A stretch of DNA of 64,000 nt from Vulcanimicrobiota bacterium (GTDB lineage Bacteria > Vulcanimicrobiota > Xenobia > Xenobiales > JADMJV01). Below are positions 16,263 to 23,841 of this stretch, one piece after another. Numbering within the stretch: position 1 is the stretch's first letter; every line of letters begins with the position of its first letter. Below the pieces are notes generated by a model. That model worked only from the letters and a program-made list of their open reading frames with translations. It had not been told where the DNA came from and made no database searches. The DNA is taken from positions 319,495 to 383,494 of the forward strand of contig JAHBVR010000002.1 in assembly GCA_019637395.1 (NCBI GenBank), given 5' to 3'. The position numbers and the translations under genes were made by a program.

Positions 16263-16907
16263 TTAGCGGATGAGCATCTCTTCTTTGTATTCCTTTGCGC
16301 CCATGTGAACGGCGCTGGCGGTAAAGTGATCGCCCTTGTCGGTCAGGTTGAGGAAATACGAGCCCTGACCGTTGGCCAGGAAGCATTCTACATCATGCGT
16401 CTCCCCCGTGGTTTCGATGCAACTGCTGTAGTTGCCGTCGGCGTCCTTGCTGACCGTGCCGATATATTCTCCACCTTTGGCTTCTTCCGAGGGCTGGGAG
16501 GCCTGCGGATTGAGCATGGCTTCGGCCTCTTCCTTGGTGAAGAGTCCAGCATCCACCATCTGCTGAATGGATTCCTTCATCTCGGCTTTCTGTTCAGGGG
16601 TCAAGGTGAGGGGATCGGGAGTGGGGCCGCATAATTCATTGAAGCCCTGCTCCAATTCGGCCATAAAGCCATTTTCCATAACCGAATTCATCTTGGCCAC
16701 GCTGACGCGGAAGGAGCCGGCGGCAGGGTCCGCGTCAAAGCCGGGCAGGTTATCTTGTTTTTCGAAAGCTTCGAGAGCCATCGGGGCAGCCGAGATGGAC
16801 ATGCGGTCGGACAGGCCGAGCCGGTCGGTGCGCTGAGCGCCCTCTCCCAGGGTGCCATTCTGCACAAAGTTTTGAAAGAGCGACTGGGCGCGCTGCCGGA
16901 TTTCCAT
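16263..16907 (-). CDS. Hypothetical protein, first gene of the TraB-SIR2 unit
   Basis: A 214-residue protein of unknown family without a signal peptide. GGAGG lies 6 nt before the ATG, so the start is secure. Residues 90-135 are acidic and helical (LTPEQKAEMKESIQQMVDAG, KEEAEAMLNP). The C-terminal third is beta-rich and carries two cysteines (SSCIETTGETHDVECF), ending in HMGAKEYKEEMLIR. It is separated by 58 nt from the TraB-like gene, which suggests one transcript with the TraB, SIR2 and small helical genes. No function is assigned. Confidence 0.65.
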   Translation of the reverse strand: MEIRQRAQSLFQNFVQNGTLGEGAQRTDRLGLSDRMSISAAPMALEAFEKQDNLPGFDADPAAGSFRVSVAKMNSVMENGFMAELEQGFNELCGPTPDPLTLTPEQKAEMKESIQQMVDAGLFTKEEAEAMLNPQASQPSEEAKGGEYIGTVSKDADGNYSSCIETTGETHDVECFLANGQGSYFLNLTDKGDHFTASAVHMGAKEYKEEMLIR

Positions 16908-17064
16908 AATTGCCTCCGAGTGTGTGTTGTGTGTATGGATACGGATGTTAGGGGGGCGCCCTTAAAGAATTTGAAAAACTACGTCCAAGGAGTCGACTGG
17001 TCGGGGATTGGGGTAAACCTGCGATGAACGGCGCGGTCCACTCTTCACTTGAGGCATTCCTGGG

Positions 17065-17421
17065 TCAGGCCGCCGAAGGGGTGTTGTCGATAGCCTCTTC
17101 CACCGCTCCCAGCATCTTGCCCAGTCTGTCCTCCTGCAGGCACGTCCTTCCTTGGAGCGTACGGGTCGTGTCTGCAAGGTCGGCATGCAGTTGGCCAACC
17201 GCTTCGTCCGTAGCTGCGAGCTGGTCGCGAACCGCCCGTACCGACAGGCCAAACTGCTCTCGCATCGACTCCAGGGCCAGGTCCTCCCGGCGGAAGCGCT
17301 CCCGAACAACCTCTGAACTCCGGCCGACCTTGGCAGTGAGTTCATGGATCTTTTCGTCCAGCTTGGAGGCCTCTTTGCGGTATTTCCGCTTCATCTGGCC
17401 AAGTGTTTCACGGAGCGACAT
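17065..17421 (-). CDS. Coiled-coil hypothetical protein
   Basis: A 118-residue, highly charged protein predicted to be almost entirely coiled coil: heptads run through KYRKEASKLDEKIHELTAK, LALESMREQFGLSVRAV and TDEAVGQLHADLADTTRTL. It has two cysteines or fewer and no signal peptide or membrane segment. It resembles generic apolipoprotein-like or phasin-like helical proteins, none of which can be named. It lies 63 nt downstream of the tRNA-Ser gene, on the same strand. Confidence 0.55.
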   Translation of the reverse strand: MSLRETLGQMKRKYRKEASKLDEKIHELTAKVGRSSEVVRERFRREDLALESMREQFGLSVRAVRDQLAATDEAVGQLHADLADTTRTLQGRTCLQEDRLGKMLGAVEEAIDNTPSAA

Positions 17422-17483
17422 CGTTCAGACCTGCCTTCCCCCCTCGGGTCTGGTCCCGGAAGGCCGAGAACCCTGACTTTGTT

Positions 17484-17573
17484 TGGCGGAGAGAGAGGGA
17501 TTCGAACCCCCGGGAAGCTTGCGCCACCAACGGTTTTCAAGACCGCCGCATTCAACCACTCTGCCATCTCTCC
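17484..17573 (-). tRNA. tRNA-Ser (anticodon UGA)
   Basis: The minus strand folds as a class II tRNA: acceptor GGAGAGA pairs with TCTCTCC, the anticodon stem-loop contains CTTGAAA (anticodon TGA, forward positions 17537-17539), there is a long variable arm, and the T-loop is GGTTCGAATCC. CCA is encoded at the 3' end. It begins 9 nt after the stop of the 651-residue TPR gene, so it is probably co-transcribed with it or initiates within it. Confidence 0.95.
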
Positions 17574-17582
17574 AAGATGGGG

Positions 17583-19538
17583 TCAACGAGTGGATCTTTT
17601 GGCTGAGTCCTGGGTTTCCCCCTTCTTGCCGCGGAATTCCGACCATTTTTGGGGCCGCGACAGGTTGCGGCTGGTGGTGGTGGTGGTGATGGCCAGGAAT
17701 TCCTGGGGGAGGAGCTTGAGTTTTTTGTCGGAGAGGGGTTTGCTCTTTTGGCCCAACTGCTGCTTGACCTGGCCCATCAGATAATCGGCGAAAGCGCGCA
17801 GGAAGTGGTCGAGCGGTTCGCTGGCCAGGATTTCCAGAGTGCTTTTGCAGTCCTGATAGCGCCCCAGGTGATAAAGGGCGGCGGCCAGGTGGGTGCGGTA
17901 GAAGTCGCTGTAAGGCTCTTTCTCCAGGGCCTGGGTGAAGAAGTTGAGGGCCATGCCGGGGTGCTTCATGAGCAGGTGGCACCAGCCCACGTGATCGGCC
18001 ATCTCAGGGTTCTCGGGGTCCAGTTCGTAGGCTTTCTCGAACAGAACTAGCGCTACATCGTATTGCTCGCGCTCGTAGTAGAGCCAGCCCAGGCCGGAAT
18101 AAGCTTCCACCTGGCCGGGATCGAGACGCAATGCGCGGCTGTAGTAGTCTTCCGCGAACTGGGTATTGCCCAGATTCTCGTGGCACCAGCCGATTTGAAA
18201 GGCCACCAGGCCCGAGTTGGGTTCGAGCACTTCGCCTTTGCGCAAAGTATTGAGAGCCAGTTCCCACTCGTCCTGGGCCATGTAGATACTGGCCAGCAAG
18301 TCATAAAGGTTGGCGCGCGGACCGCTGTCTTCCAATGCGGCTTTGGCCAGTTTGAGGGCCTGCTTGTGTTGGCCCAACCGGCTGTGGCAGAGCGACAACT
18401 GCGGGCGTAGTTCGGCCTGGCGTTGTGGCTGCAGTTGGAGTGCCTGCTGCCAGTGCTCGAGCGCCTTCTGAAAACGCTCCAGCTCGCACAACGAATGACC
18501 CAGGACTACGTGCGCTTCAGCCAGTTCCGGCTGCAGTGCCACAACTTCCAGCAGCAGTTGCGCGGCCAGCTCGTGGTCGCCCAGATGGTTGTAGAGGCGG
18601 CCCAGACTGAACTTGGCCGGCACCAGGTAATTGGTGTCGGGGTCGCGAGCCACTTTGAGAAATTCGACTTCCGCCTGGTGGGGGCGGCCTATATGGAACA
18701 AACACCAGCCCAACTGCAGACGAGCCTCGTGCAGTCCCGCGTTTTCCGTGAGAGCTTTCTGCAAGTAGTCGATGGCCGGCATCAGGCGGCCCTCTCCAAG
18801 CAGAAGTGAACCAAGACCAGCGGCCGCATCCGCCGAATTGGGGTCTCGAGCGAGGCCTTCTTCGAAGGCCAGCCTGGCCTGATCGGCCTGGCCCAGGCGC
18901 TGAAAAACTTCGCCCAATTTGACGTAGGGGGAACTGGCTTCGGGTTTGAGCCGGATGGCTTCTTTCAAGTGATCGACGGCTTCGTTCAGGGAGCCGTGTT
19001 CACTGAGCAGCTCGGCATAGAGGAACTGCAGGCTGGCTTCTTCAGGACGCATTTTCAGGCCCATCTGCAGCCAGCTGCCCGCTTCCTTGCTTTTGCCTTG
19101 CTGGCGCAGCACCGCGGCTAAATAATGATAGGCTTCCACGCAAGCCTGATCGCGCTGAATGGCTTGCTGTAATTGAATGCGTGCTTCCTCCAGCAAGCCC
19201 AGCCGGCAGAAGGACTTGCCGCTTTCCAGCAGGCGCAGCGACTCTGGATCGACCAGGGTCGGCGGGGTGGGGTTGTCTGAGTTTGGCGATAGGTGATGCA
19301 CGGCGATCTCGTAGCCCAGTTCGTGCAGGGCATGTTCAATTTCCTCTTGGGAAATCGGTTGCTGCGGGCTGGGGGAGATCAGCAGCCCTTCCACGGGCAC
19401 CGTAAAATAAGGCACCGGCGTGATGCGTCCCATCAAACTGGGGTAGCGCAGGAGCAGTTGCTGAACGACCTTTTTGATGCGAGCCTCAGGCCGGGCGGAT
19501 CGGCGCTTAAAATGGACGCCGACTAGAAAAAAATTCAA
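17583..19538 (-). CDS. Large TPR protein
   Basis: A 651-residue protein with TTG start, supported by GGGGAG 7 nt upstream and a good promoter. Residues 1-90 form a non-TPR head (MNFFLVGVHFKRRSARPEAR; YPSLMGRITPVPYFTVPVEG). From about 110 to 600 there are some fourteen 34-residue TPRs, such as AHVVLGHSLCELERFQKALE and AFQIGWCHENLGNTQFAEDYY. The last 50 residues are basic and Ser/Thr-rich (TTTTTSRNLSRPQKW). No signal peptide or catalytic motif is visible. A scaffold role is likely; the partner is unknown. The 3' end nearly touches tRNA-Ser. Confidence 0.75.
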   Translation of the reverse strand: MNFFLVGVHFKRRSARPEARIKKVVQQLLLRYPSLMGRITPVPYFTVPVEGLLISPSPQQPISQEEIEHALHELGYEIAVHHLSPNSDNPTPPTLVDPESLRLLESGKSFCRLGLLEEARIQLQQAIQRDQACVEAYHYLAAVLRQQGKSKEAGSWLQMGLKMRPEEASLQFLYAELLSEHGSLNEAVDHLKEAIRLKPEASSPYVKLGEVFQRLGQADQARLAFEEGLARDPNSADAAAGLGSLLLGEGRLMPAIDYLQKALTENAGLHEARLQLGWCLFHIGRPHQAEVEFLKVARDPDTNYLVPAKFSLGRLYNHLGDHELAAQLLLEVVALQPELAEAHVVLGHSLCELERFQKALEHWQQALQLQPQRQAELRPQLSLCHSRLGQHKQALKLAKAALEDSGPRANLYDLLASIYMAQDEWELALNTLRKGEVLEPNSGLVAFQIGWCHENLGNTQFAEDYYSRALRLDPGQVEAYSGLGWLYYEREQYDVALVLFEKAYELDPENPEMADHVGWCHLLMKHPGMALNFFTQALEKEPYSDFYRTHLAAALYHLGRYQDCKSTLEILASEPLDHFLRAFADYLMGQVKQQLGQKSKPLSDKKLKLLPQEFLAITTTTTSRNLSRPQKWSEFRGKKGETQDSAKRSTR

Positions 19539-19578
19539 GTTAAACTCCCCTCGGATGCCTTGGCTAACGAATCGGGCT

Positions 19579-19608
19579 ATTATAGCACGCTAGAATTTTA
19601 TTCAACAA
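19579..19608 (-). promoter_or_regulatory. Sigma-70-type promoter of the large TPR gene
   Basis: On the minus strand TTGTTG and a perfect TATAAT are separated by 18 nt. The -10 lies about 40 nt upstream of the TTG start codon of the TPR gene. An A/T-rich tract surrounds it, in contrast to the GC-rich genes. Confidence 0.6.
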
Positions 19609-19681
19609 GCGAACAAGCAAGAATTTTTCAAGCGTTATGCGGACTTGCTTCGCGTGAGGGGGGGGCGAACAGGGTACTAAC

Positions 19682-19999
19682 CTAGTACTCTTCGGAGAGC
19701 TCTTCTTCAGCGTCCTCCTCAGGAACGTCGCGTTCCAGGAAGGGGTCGGGATAGAGTGGAGAGAGGCCGCTGTAGCGACATTTCACGTTGGCCTGGTAGC
19801 ACTCCACGATGTTCTCGCAATAGATGGCGCCTTCGGCTCCCTTGAAGTGGGGGCCCTTGTAGTCCGGAAACTCCACCAGAATGTTGACGACCTTGTTCTG
19901 GATGTAGCAATGACGGCAGTGGGGCTCCAACGCTTTTTGTTTCAGCGCGGCCGCTTCTTCCTGTTTTGCCTGTCGGACCACATAGGATAATCGCTTCAT
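19682..19999 (-). CDS. Small Cys-containing protein with acidic tail
   Basis: The likely start is the ATG of MKRLSYVVRQ, giving 105 residues. Residues 30-36 carry CRHC, and four further cysteines follow (YCENIVECYQANVKCRY), six in all, a pattern that fits a zinc or Fe-S site. The last fifteen residues are strongly acidic (VPEEDAEEELSEEY). It is 14 nt downstream of the IscU-like gene and in the same direction as the A-type carrier, which suggests a role linked to Fe-S assembly, but no family is recognised. Confidence 0.6.
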   Translation of the reverse strand: MKRLSYVVRQAKQEEAAALKQKALEPHCRHCYIQNKVVNILVEFPDYKGPHFKGAEGAIYCENIVECYQANVKCRYSGLSPLYPDPFLERDVPEEDAEEELSEEY

Positions 20000-20013
20000 T
20001 CTAAGCTCACTTT

Positions 20014-20388
20014 TCAGTATAACACCTGGAGCGCCGGCTCGGCCAGTAGGTCTTGCAGGGCAAGATGGACGAGCTGCACGGCGTGCCGTTTGTTGGGGGG
20101 CAGGGGCCCAATCCAGTCGGCCAGGTCCTGTTGAGTGAGTTGCGCCAGCTCGCGGACTTCTCTGCCTTGAGCCCAGCCACAAAGCAGACTGGCGGCTGCG
20201 ATGACGGGAGGGCAGGCCTCAGCCACGAAAGACAGCTCGGCCACCCGTTTATCCGGACTCAACTGCGCGAACAGTTCCACCACGTCGGGACAAATGGGAT
20301 TGACCTTGCGAGCGCTGCTCTCATAGTGGGTCGGTTTGTGATTGTTGCAGGGCTCTTGGAAATGTTCCCAGAGACGTTCCGAGTACAC
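20014..20388 (-). CDS. IscU/NifU-like scaffold protein, degenerate
   Basis: GTG start, one nucleotide after the stop of the A-type carrier gene. The 124 residues align with IscU: YSERLWEHFQEPCNN matches the IscU N-terminus (YxExVxxHFxxPxN), NPICPD replaces NPxCGD, EACPPVIAAASLL matches the GCxxSxASxS region, and NKRHAVQLVHLALQDLL matches the C-terminal helix. The first two ligand cysteines are present, but the third (normally before a LxxxAL helix) is Ala, and Asp of CGD is kept only after Pro. Thus it may not assemble a cluster in the canonical way. A SufU- or IscU-derived accessory role is inferred. An upstream in-frame ATG overlaps the carrier gene and is unlikely. Confidence 0.65.
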   Translation of the reverse strand: MYSERLWEHFQEPCNNHKPTHYESSARKVNPICPDVVELFAQLSPDKRVAELSFVAEACPPVIAAASLLCGWAQGREVRELAQLTQQDLADWIGPLPPNKRHAVQLVHLALQDLLAEPALQVLY

Positions 20389-20389
20389 C

Positions 20390-20716
20390 CTACGGCTGGA
20401 ACGAGCTACCGCAGCCACAGCTCTTGCGAGCATTGGGATTGTTGAATTTGAATCCACCGCCGAGCAAGTCGGTGGTGAAGTCCACTTCCGTTCCCTTGAG
20501 ATAGAGCGCACTCTTCATGTCAACGGCGACTCTGACGCCACTATCGAATTCAATCAAGTGATCGTAATCGGTGGTGTCTTTGTCGAAACCCAGTGTATAG
20601 GACAATCCGGAGCAGCCGCCGCCGCGCACACCCATGCGCAGAACGGAGTCTTCCAAGTTATTCTCTTTGATGAGACGTGCTACTTCGCTTTTGGCTGCGT
20701 CGGTTAAAGTGACCAT
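20390..20716 (-). CDS. A-type iron-sulfur carrier protein (IscA/ErpA/SufA family)
   Basis: Start chosen at MVTLTDAAKSEV, 8 nt after GGAGG, giving 108 residues, the usual length. The three conserved cysteines are in GGGCSGLSY near 34 and in SCGCGSSF at the C-terminus. The family delivers [2Fe-2S] or [4Fe-4S] clusters to target apoproteins. The gene follows lepA by 53 nt and precedes the IscU-like gene with a 1-nt gap, so these form one unit. Which paralogue (IscA, ErpA or SufA) it is cannot be decided. Confidence 0.92.
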   Translation of the reverse strand: MVTLTDAAKSEVARLIKENNLEDSVLRMGVRGGGCSGLSYTLGFDKDTTDYDHLIEFDSGVRVAVDMKSALYLKGTEVDFTTDLLGGGFKFNNPNARKSCGCGSSFQP

Positions 20717-20769
20717 TCCAAATACCTCCGAATCATTAGAACTACTATAGGCATAGACAGTTCCCGAAA

Positions 20770-22575
20770 TCAATCTTCGCCTTCGAGGTCGAGCACGGCC
20801 AGGAAGGCCTCCTGCGGAATCTCCACGTTGCCCACTCGTTTCATGCGCTTCTTACCCTCTTTTTGCTTCTCGAGCAGCTTGCGTTTTCGCGAGATATCGC
20901 CGCCGTAACACTTGGCCAGCACGTTCTTGCGCAGAGCCTTGACGTTTTCGCGAGCGATGACCTTGCTGCCCAAAGTGGCCTGGATAGGCACTTCGAACTG
21001 TTGACGGGGAATGACTTCCTTGAGTTTCTCCGTGAGCGCGCGGCCGACATAGTAAGCCTTATCGGTGTGGACAATGACCGACAGGGCGTCGACTTTTTCC
21101 GCATTGACCAGAATGTCGAGACGGACCAGGTCCGACTGGCGTGTGCCGGCCATTTCGTAGTCGAGCGAGGCGTAGCCACGGGTGCGAGACTTGAGCTGAT
21201 CGAAGAAGTCGGTGATGATTTCACCCAGCGGCAGTTCATAGTGCAGCGTACAGCGGCCGTCCGAGGGATATTCCATGTTTTTGAAAGTACCGCGGCGTCC
21301 TTGAGCCAGATCCATAATCTGGCCGACGTAAAGTTCCGGAGTGATGATGGTGGCGTTGACTACCGGCTCCTCGATATAGTCAATATCATTGACCGGCGGC
21401 AGATCGGTGGGGTTCTGGATGGTGATTACGGAGCCATCTTTTTTGTGTATATCATAAATGACGGACGGTGAAGTGGCGATGAGATTCAAGTTGAACTCGC
21501 GCTCCAGGCGCTCTTGCACGATTTCCATGTGAAGCAGGCCCAGAAAGCCGCAACGATAGCCAAATCCAAGAGCGACCGAAGTCTCCGGTTCCCAGACCAG
21601 GGCGGCGTCATTGAGCTTCAGTTTGCCCAGAGCGTCCTTGAGATTGACGTAATCTACCGAATCGATCGGGTAGAGACCGCAGTAGACCATGGGTTGGACT
21701 TCGCGGTAGCCGGGCAGCACTTCGCTGGCGCCGCCCTCGGCCAGGGTAATGGTGTCGCCCACGCGGGTTTCGCTGATAGTGCGAATCTGGGCCGTCAAGT
21801 AACCCGTGTCGCCGGCTTTCAGGGATTCCACCGGAAACTGCGAGGGGCGAAACATGCCGACTTCATCCACTTCGAACACGGAGTTGGTGCTCATCATGCG
21901 GATTTTCGTGCCCTTGCGCATTTCACCGTCGACCACCCGGAAAACGGGCACGACACCACGATACTGATCGAAATGGGAATCGAAGATCAGGGCGCGCAGG
22001 GGCTTGTTTTTGTCGCCGCGCGGAGGCGGAATGAGGCGCACCACCGCTTCCAGGACGTCTTCGATACCTATGCCTTGCTTGGCTGAGATGGCTACCGCGT
22101 CATCGGCGGGTAGAGCCAGCACTTCTTCGATCTCATGACGCACCCGGTCCGGATCGGCGGCCGGCAGGTCGATTTTGTTGATGACCGGCACAATGGTCAG
22201 GTTCTGGCTCATGGCCAGGAAGTAGTTGGCCATGGTCTGGGCTTCCACGCCCTGAGCGGCATCCACCACCAGCAGGGCGCCTTCACAGGCGGCCAGAGAA
22301 CGAGAAACCTCGTAGGTAAAATCTACGTGACCGGGAGTGTCGATCAGATTCAGCTGATATTCTACGCCATCCTTGGCCTGGTAACGAAGAGTAACCGGAT
22401 GGGATTTGATGGTGATGCCGCGCTCCCGCTCCAGATCCATGGAGTCGAGGACCTGCTCGGCCATTTCTCGTTTCGTGAGAGTGCCGGTCATTTCCAGGAG
22501 GCGGTCGGCCAGGGTGGACTTTCCGTGGTCGATATGGGCGATGATGCAAAAATTGCGTACGTTTTGAGAACTCAA
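20770..22575 (-). CDS. lepA: Elongation factor 4 (LepA), ribosomal GTPase
   Basis: A 601-residue translational GTPase of normal length. The P-loop AHIDHGKST, the switch II region DTPGHVDF, and the guanine-specificity NKID are all present. The C-terminal domain carries the LepA-specific signature near [20 protein letters not shown]. LepA acts on stalled ribosomes or during 30S biogenesis. Its ATG overlaps the stop of the zinc-ribbon gene upstream (4-nt ATGA), and the Fe-S carrier gene follows by 53 nt. Confidence 0.97.
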   Translation of the reverse strand: MSSQNVRNFCIIAHIDHGKSTLADRLLEMTGTLTKREMAEQVLDSMDLERERGITIKSHPVTLRYQAKDGVEYQLNLIDTPGHVDFTYEVSRSLAACEGALLVVDAAQGVEAQTMANYFLAMSQNLTIVPVINKIDLPAADPDRVRHEIEEVLALPADDAVAISAKQGIGIEDVLEAVVRLIPPPRGDKNKPLRALIFDSHFDQYRGVVPVFRVVDGEMRKGTKIRMMSTNSVFEVDEVGMFRPSQFPVESLKAGDTGYLTAQIRTISETRVGDTITLAEGGASEVLPGYREVQPMVYCGLYPIDSVDYVNLKDALGKLKLNDAALVWEPETSVALGFGYRCGFLGLLHMEIVQERLEREFNLNLIATSPSVIYDIHKKDGSVITIQNPTDLPPVNDIDYIEEPVVNATIITPELYVGQIMDLAQGRRGTFKNMEYPSDGRCTLHYELPLGEIITDFFDQLKSRTRGYASLDYEMAGTRQSDLVRLDILVNAEKVDALSVIVHTDKAYYVGRALTEKLKEVIPRQQFEVPIQATLGSKVIARENVKALRKNVLAKCYGGDISRKRKLLEKQKEGKKRMKRVGNVEIPQEAFLAVLDLEGED

Positions 22576-22943
22576 GGGTTTCCTCTATGGGAGAGTAGGG
22601 TGGTCAGTTCGCCCCGATCGAGCCAGACCCCGCCGCACTGGGGACACTGATCCAACTGGAGGGTGGGAATGTCGACGTGGGGGCCCACTTTCATGGTTCG
22701 AGCCGGTCGGCAGCGCGGACAATGGAGCTCGCTCTGCGTGGGGGAACTCAGCTCCACCCTGAGCTTGGCGTTACCCCGGGAGCGGGTCATCTGGGAGACT
22801 TCTTCCGAGTCCAGCCAGCAGCCCATGCAAAAAGGACAACTATCCAGATCGATCCCGGCGAACTTCATCTCTTCCATCTGATGGGAGCATTTGGGACAGG
22901 TAACGGCTCTCTTATCCATGCTGCTGGGTTTACCTGATGTCAA
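22572..22943 (-). CDS. Double zf-TFIIB zinc-ribbon protein
   Basis: A 123-residue protein with two copies of the zf-TFIIB zinc ribbon: [20 protein letters not shown] then [14 protein letters not shown], and [13 protein letters not shown] then [14 protein letters not shown]. The pattern CPxC ... DxCPxCxGxWLDxxEL is characteristic. The TTG at 22943 has AAGGAA about 6 nt upstream, while the ATG at 22919 lacks a ribosome site; either may be used. The last 4 nt overlap lepA, so translation is coupled. The domain is found in small proteins of unknown function. Confidence 0.8.
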   Translation of the reverse strand: MTSGKPSSMDKRAVTCPKCSHQMEEMKFAGIDLDSCPFCMGCWLDSEEVSQMTRSRGNAKLRVELSSPTQSELHCPRCRPARTMKVGPHVDIPTLQLDQCPQCGGVWLDRGELTTLLSHRGNP

Positions 22944-22960
22944 GAGTTTCCTTCAAAAGC

Positions 22961-22990
22961 AAAAAAGGAGCTGGCCATCAGACCAGCTCC
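22961..22990 (-). terminator. Rho-independent terminator of the 239-residue protein gene
   Basis: On the minus strand GGAGCTGG and CCAGCTCC form an 8-bp stem with an eight-base loop, followed by six T. It lies 26 nt after the stop of the 239-residue protein gene and before the zinc-ribbon gene. Confidence 0.85.
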
Positions 22991-23015
22991 CATTCCAATT
23001 CCGCTGCGCAACGGA

Positions 23016-23735
23016 CTACTTTTGCGGCGGCATGCCTGAATCACCGGCGCTACGGCGGTTGAAATACTGCAGGCCACGATAGGAGTAGGACACGATGTCG
23101 CCGGCAAAGCCGACGGCTAACAGTTTGTCGGCGTAGGGAGCGAGGGGCGGGAAAACCATAGGGGCGACGGCGCCCACCAGGCCCACCACGTCGCAGGCCA
23201 CGTGAGTGGCGTCCATTCCCTTGTCCAGCCAGCTGGCATCGGGATTTTTGAAGGTTTTGATGGTACGCGCTCCGTCGAGGGCCAGGGCGGCACCGCGGAC
23301 GAAGGGGATAAAGGCTTTATCGGCAATGGTTTGCAGTTCGCTGGGGATTCCATTGTATACCTGGGTCTTTACCACGGTGGCGGCGTTGCGCAACATAAAG
23401 GCCGGGTCATTGTCGACTACGGTGGAGACCTCTTCGGTGACCGAGCGCACACCCGAACGGAAGCCGCCAATCACTTTCTCGGCGATGGTCGGGCCTTCGC
23501 TGGTGATGCTCACCAGTGGGCGGCCGTCCACGTTGATGCTCACTTTGTCGCCGCGGCCGACGCGGCGCATGGCTTCTTTGGTGAACTCGGGGTTGCTGAC
23601 GATGCTCTCGAGCAACTGGTCCCGCAATTTTTCGCTGTCCGGCTGGTTTTGCGGCGGCGGAGGCGTGGGCGGTTGAGTGGGTTTGGAAGGGGGCAGGCTA
23701 CGCGGGCCCTGGGGGTTTTGTGATTGCAGCTTCAT
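23016..23735 (-). CDS. Hypothetical protein with Pro-rich N-terminus and membrane-like segments
   Basis: Start at MKLQSQNPQ (239 aa), with GGGAG about 10 nt upstream. The first 35 residues are Pro/Gln-rich. A helical-basic middle (EKLRDQLLESIVSNPEFTKE) is followed by hydrophobic segments near 165-210 (DVVGLVGAVAPMVFPPLAP) and a second at 205-225. The stretch ARTIKTFKNPDASWLDKGMD resembles the RGF-x-n-GLxD unit in the 456-residue protein at 7.3 kb, suggesting they belong to one family. No signal peptide. A membrane-associated role is inferred; no function is assigned. A terminator follows the stop. Confidence 0.55.
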   Translation of the reverse strand: MKLQSQNPQGPRSLPPSKPTQPPTPPPPQNQPDSEKLRDQLLESIVSNPEFTKEAMRRVGRGDKVSINVDGRPLVSITSEGPTIAEKVIGGFRSGVRSVTEEVSTVVDNDPAFMLRNAATVVKTQVYNGIPSELQTIADKAFIPFVRGAALALDGARTIKTFKNPDASWLDKGMDATHVACDVVGLVGAVAPMVFPPLAPYADKLLAVGFAGDIVSYSYRGLQYFNRRSAGDSGMPPQK

Positions 23736-23841
23736 CGGTAAGGCATCTCCCTGTCGGTCCGGCTCAGGCCGGACTCTTTGCCCACCGATAATATGCAATG
23801 TCGCCAGGGCATGTATTTCTCTATTGTTAACTGACGGCTTT

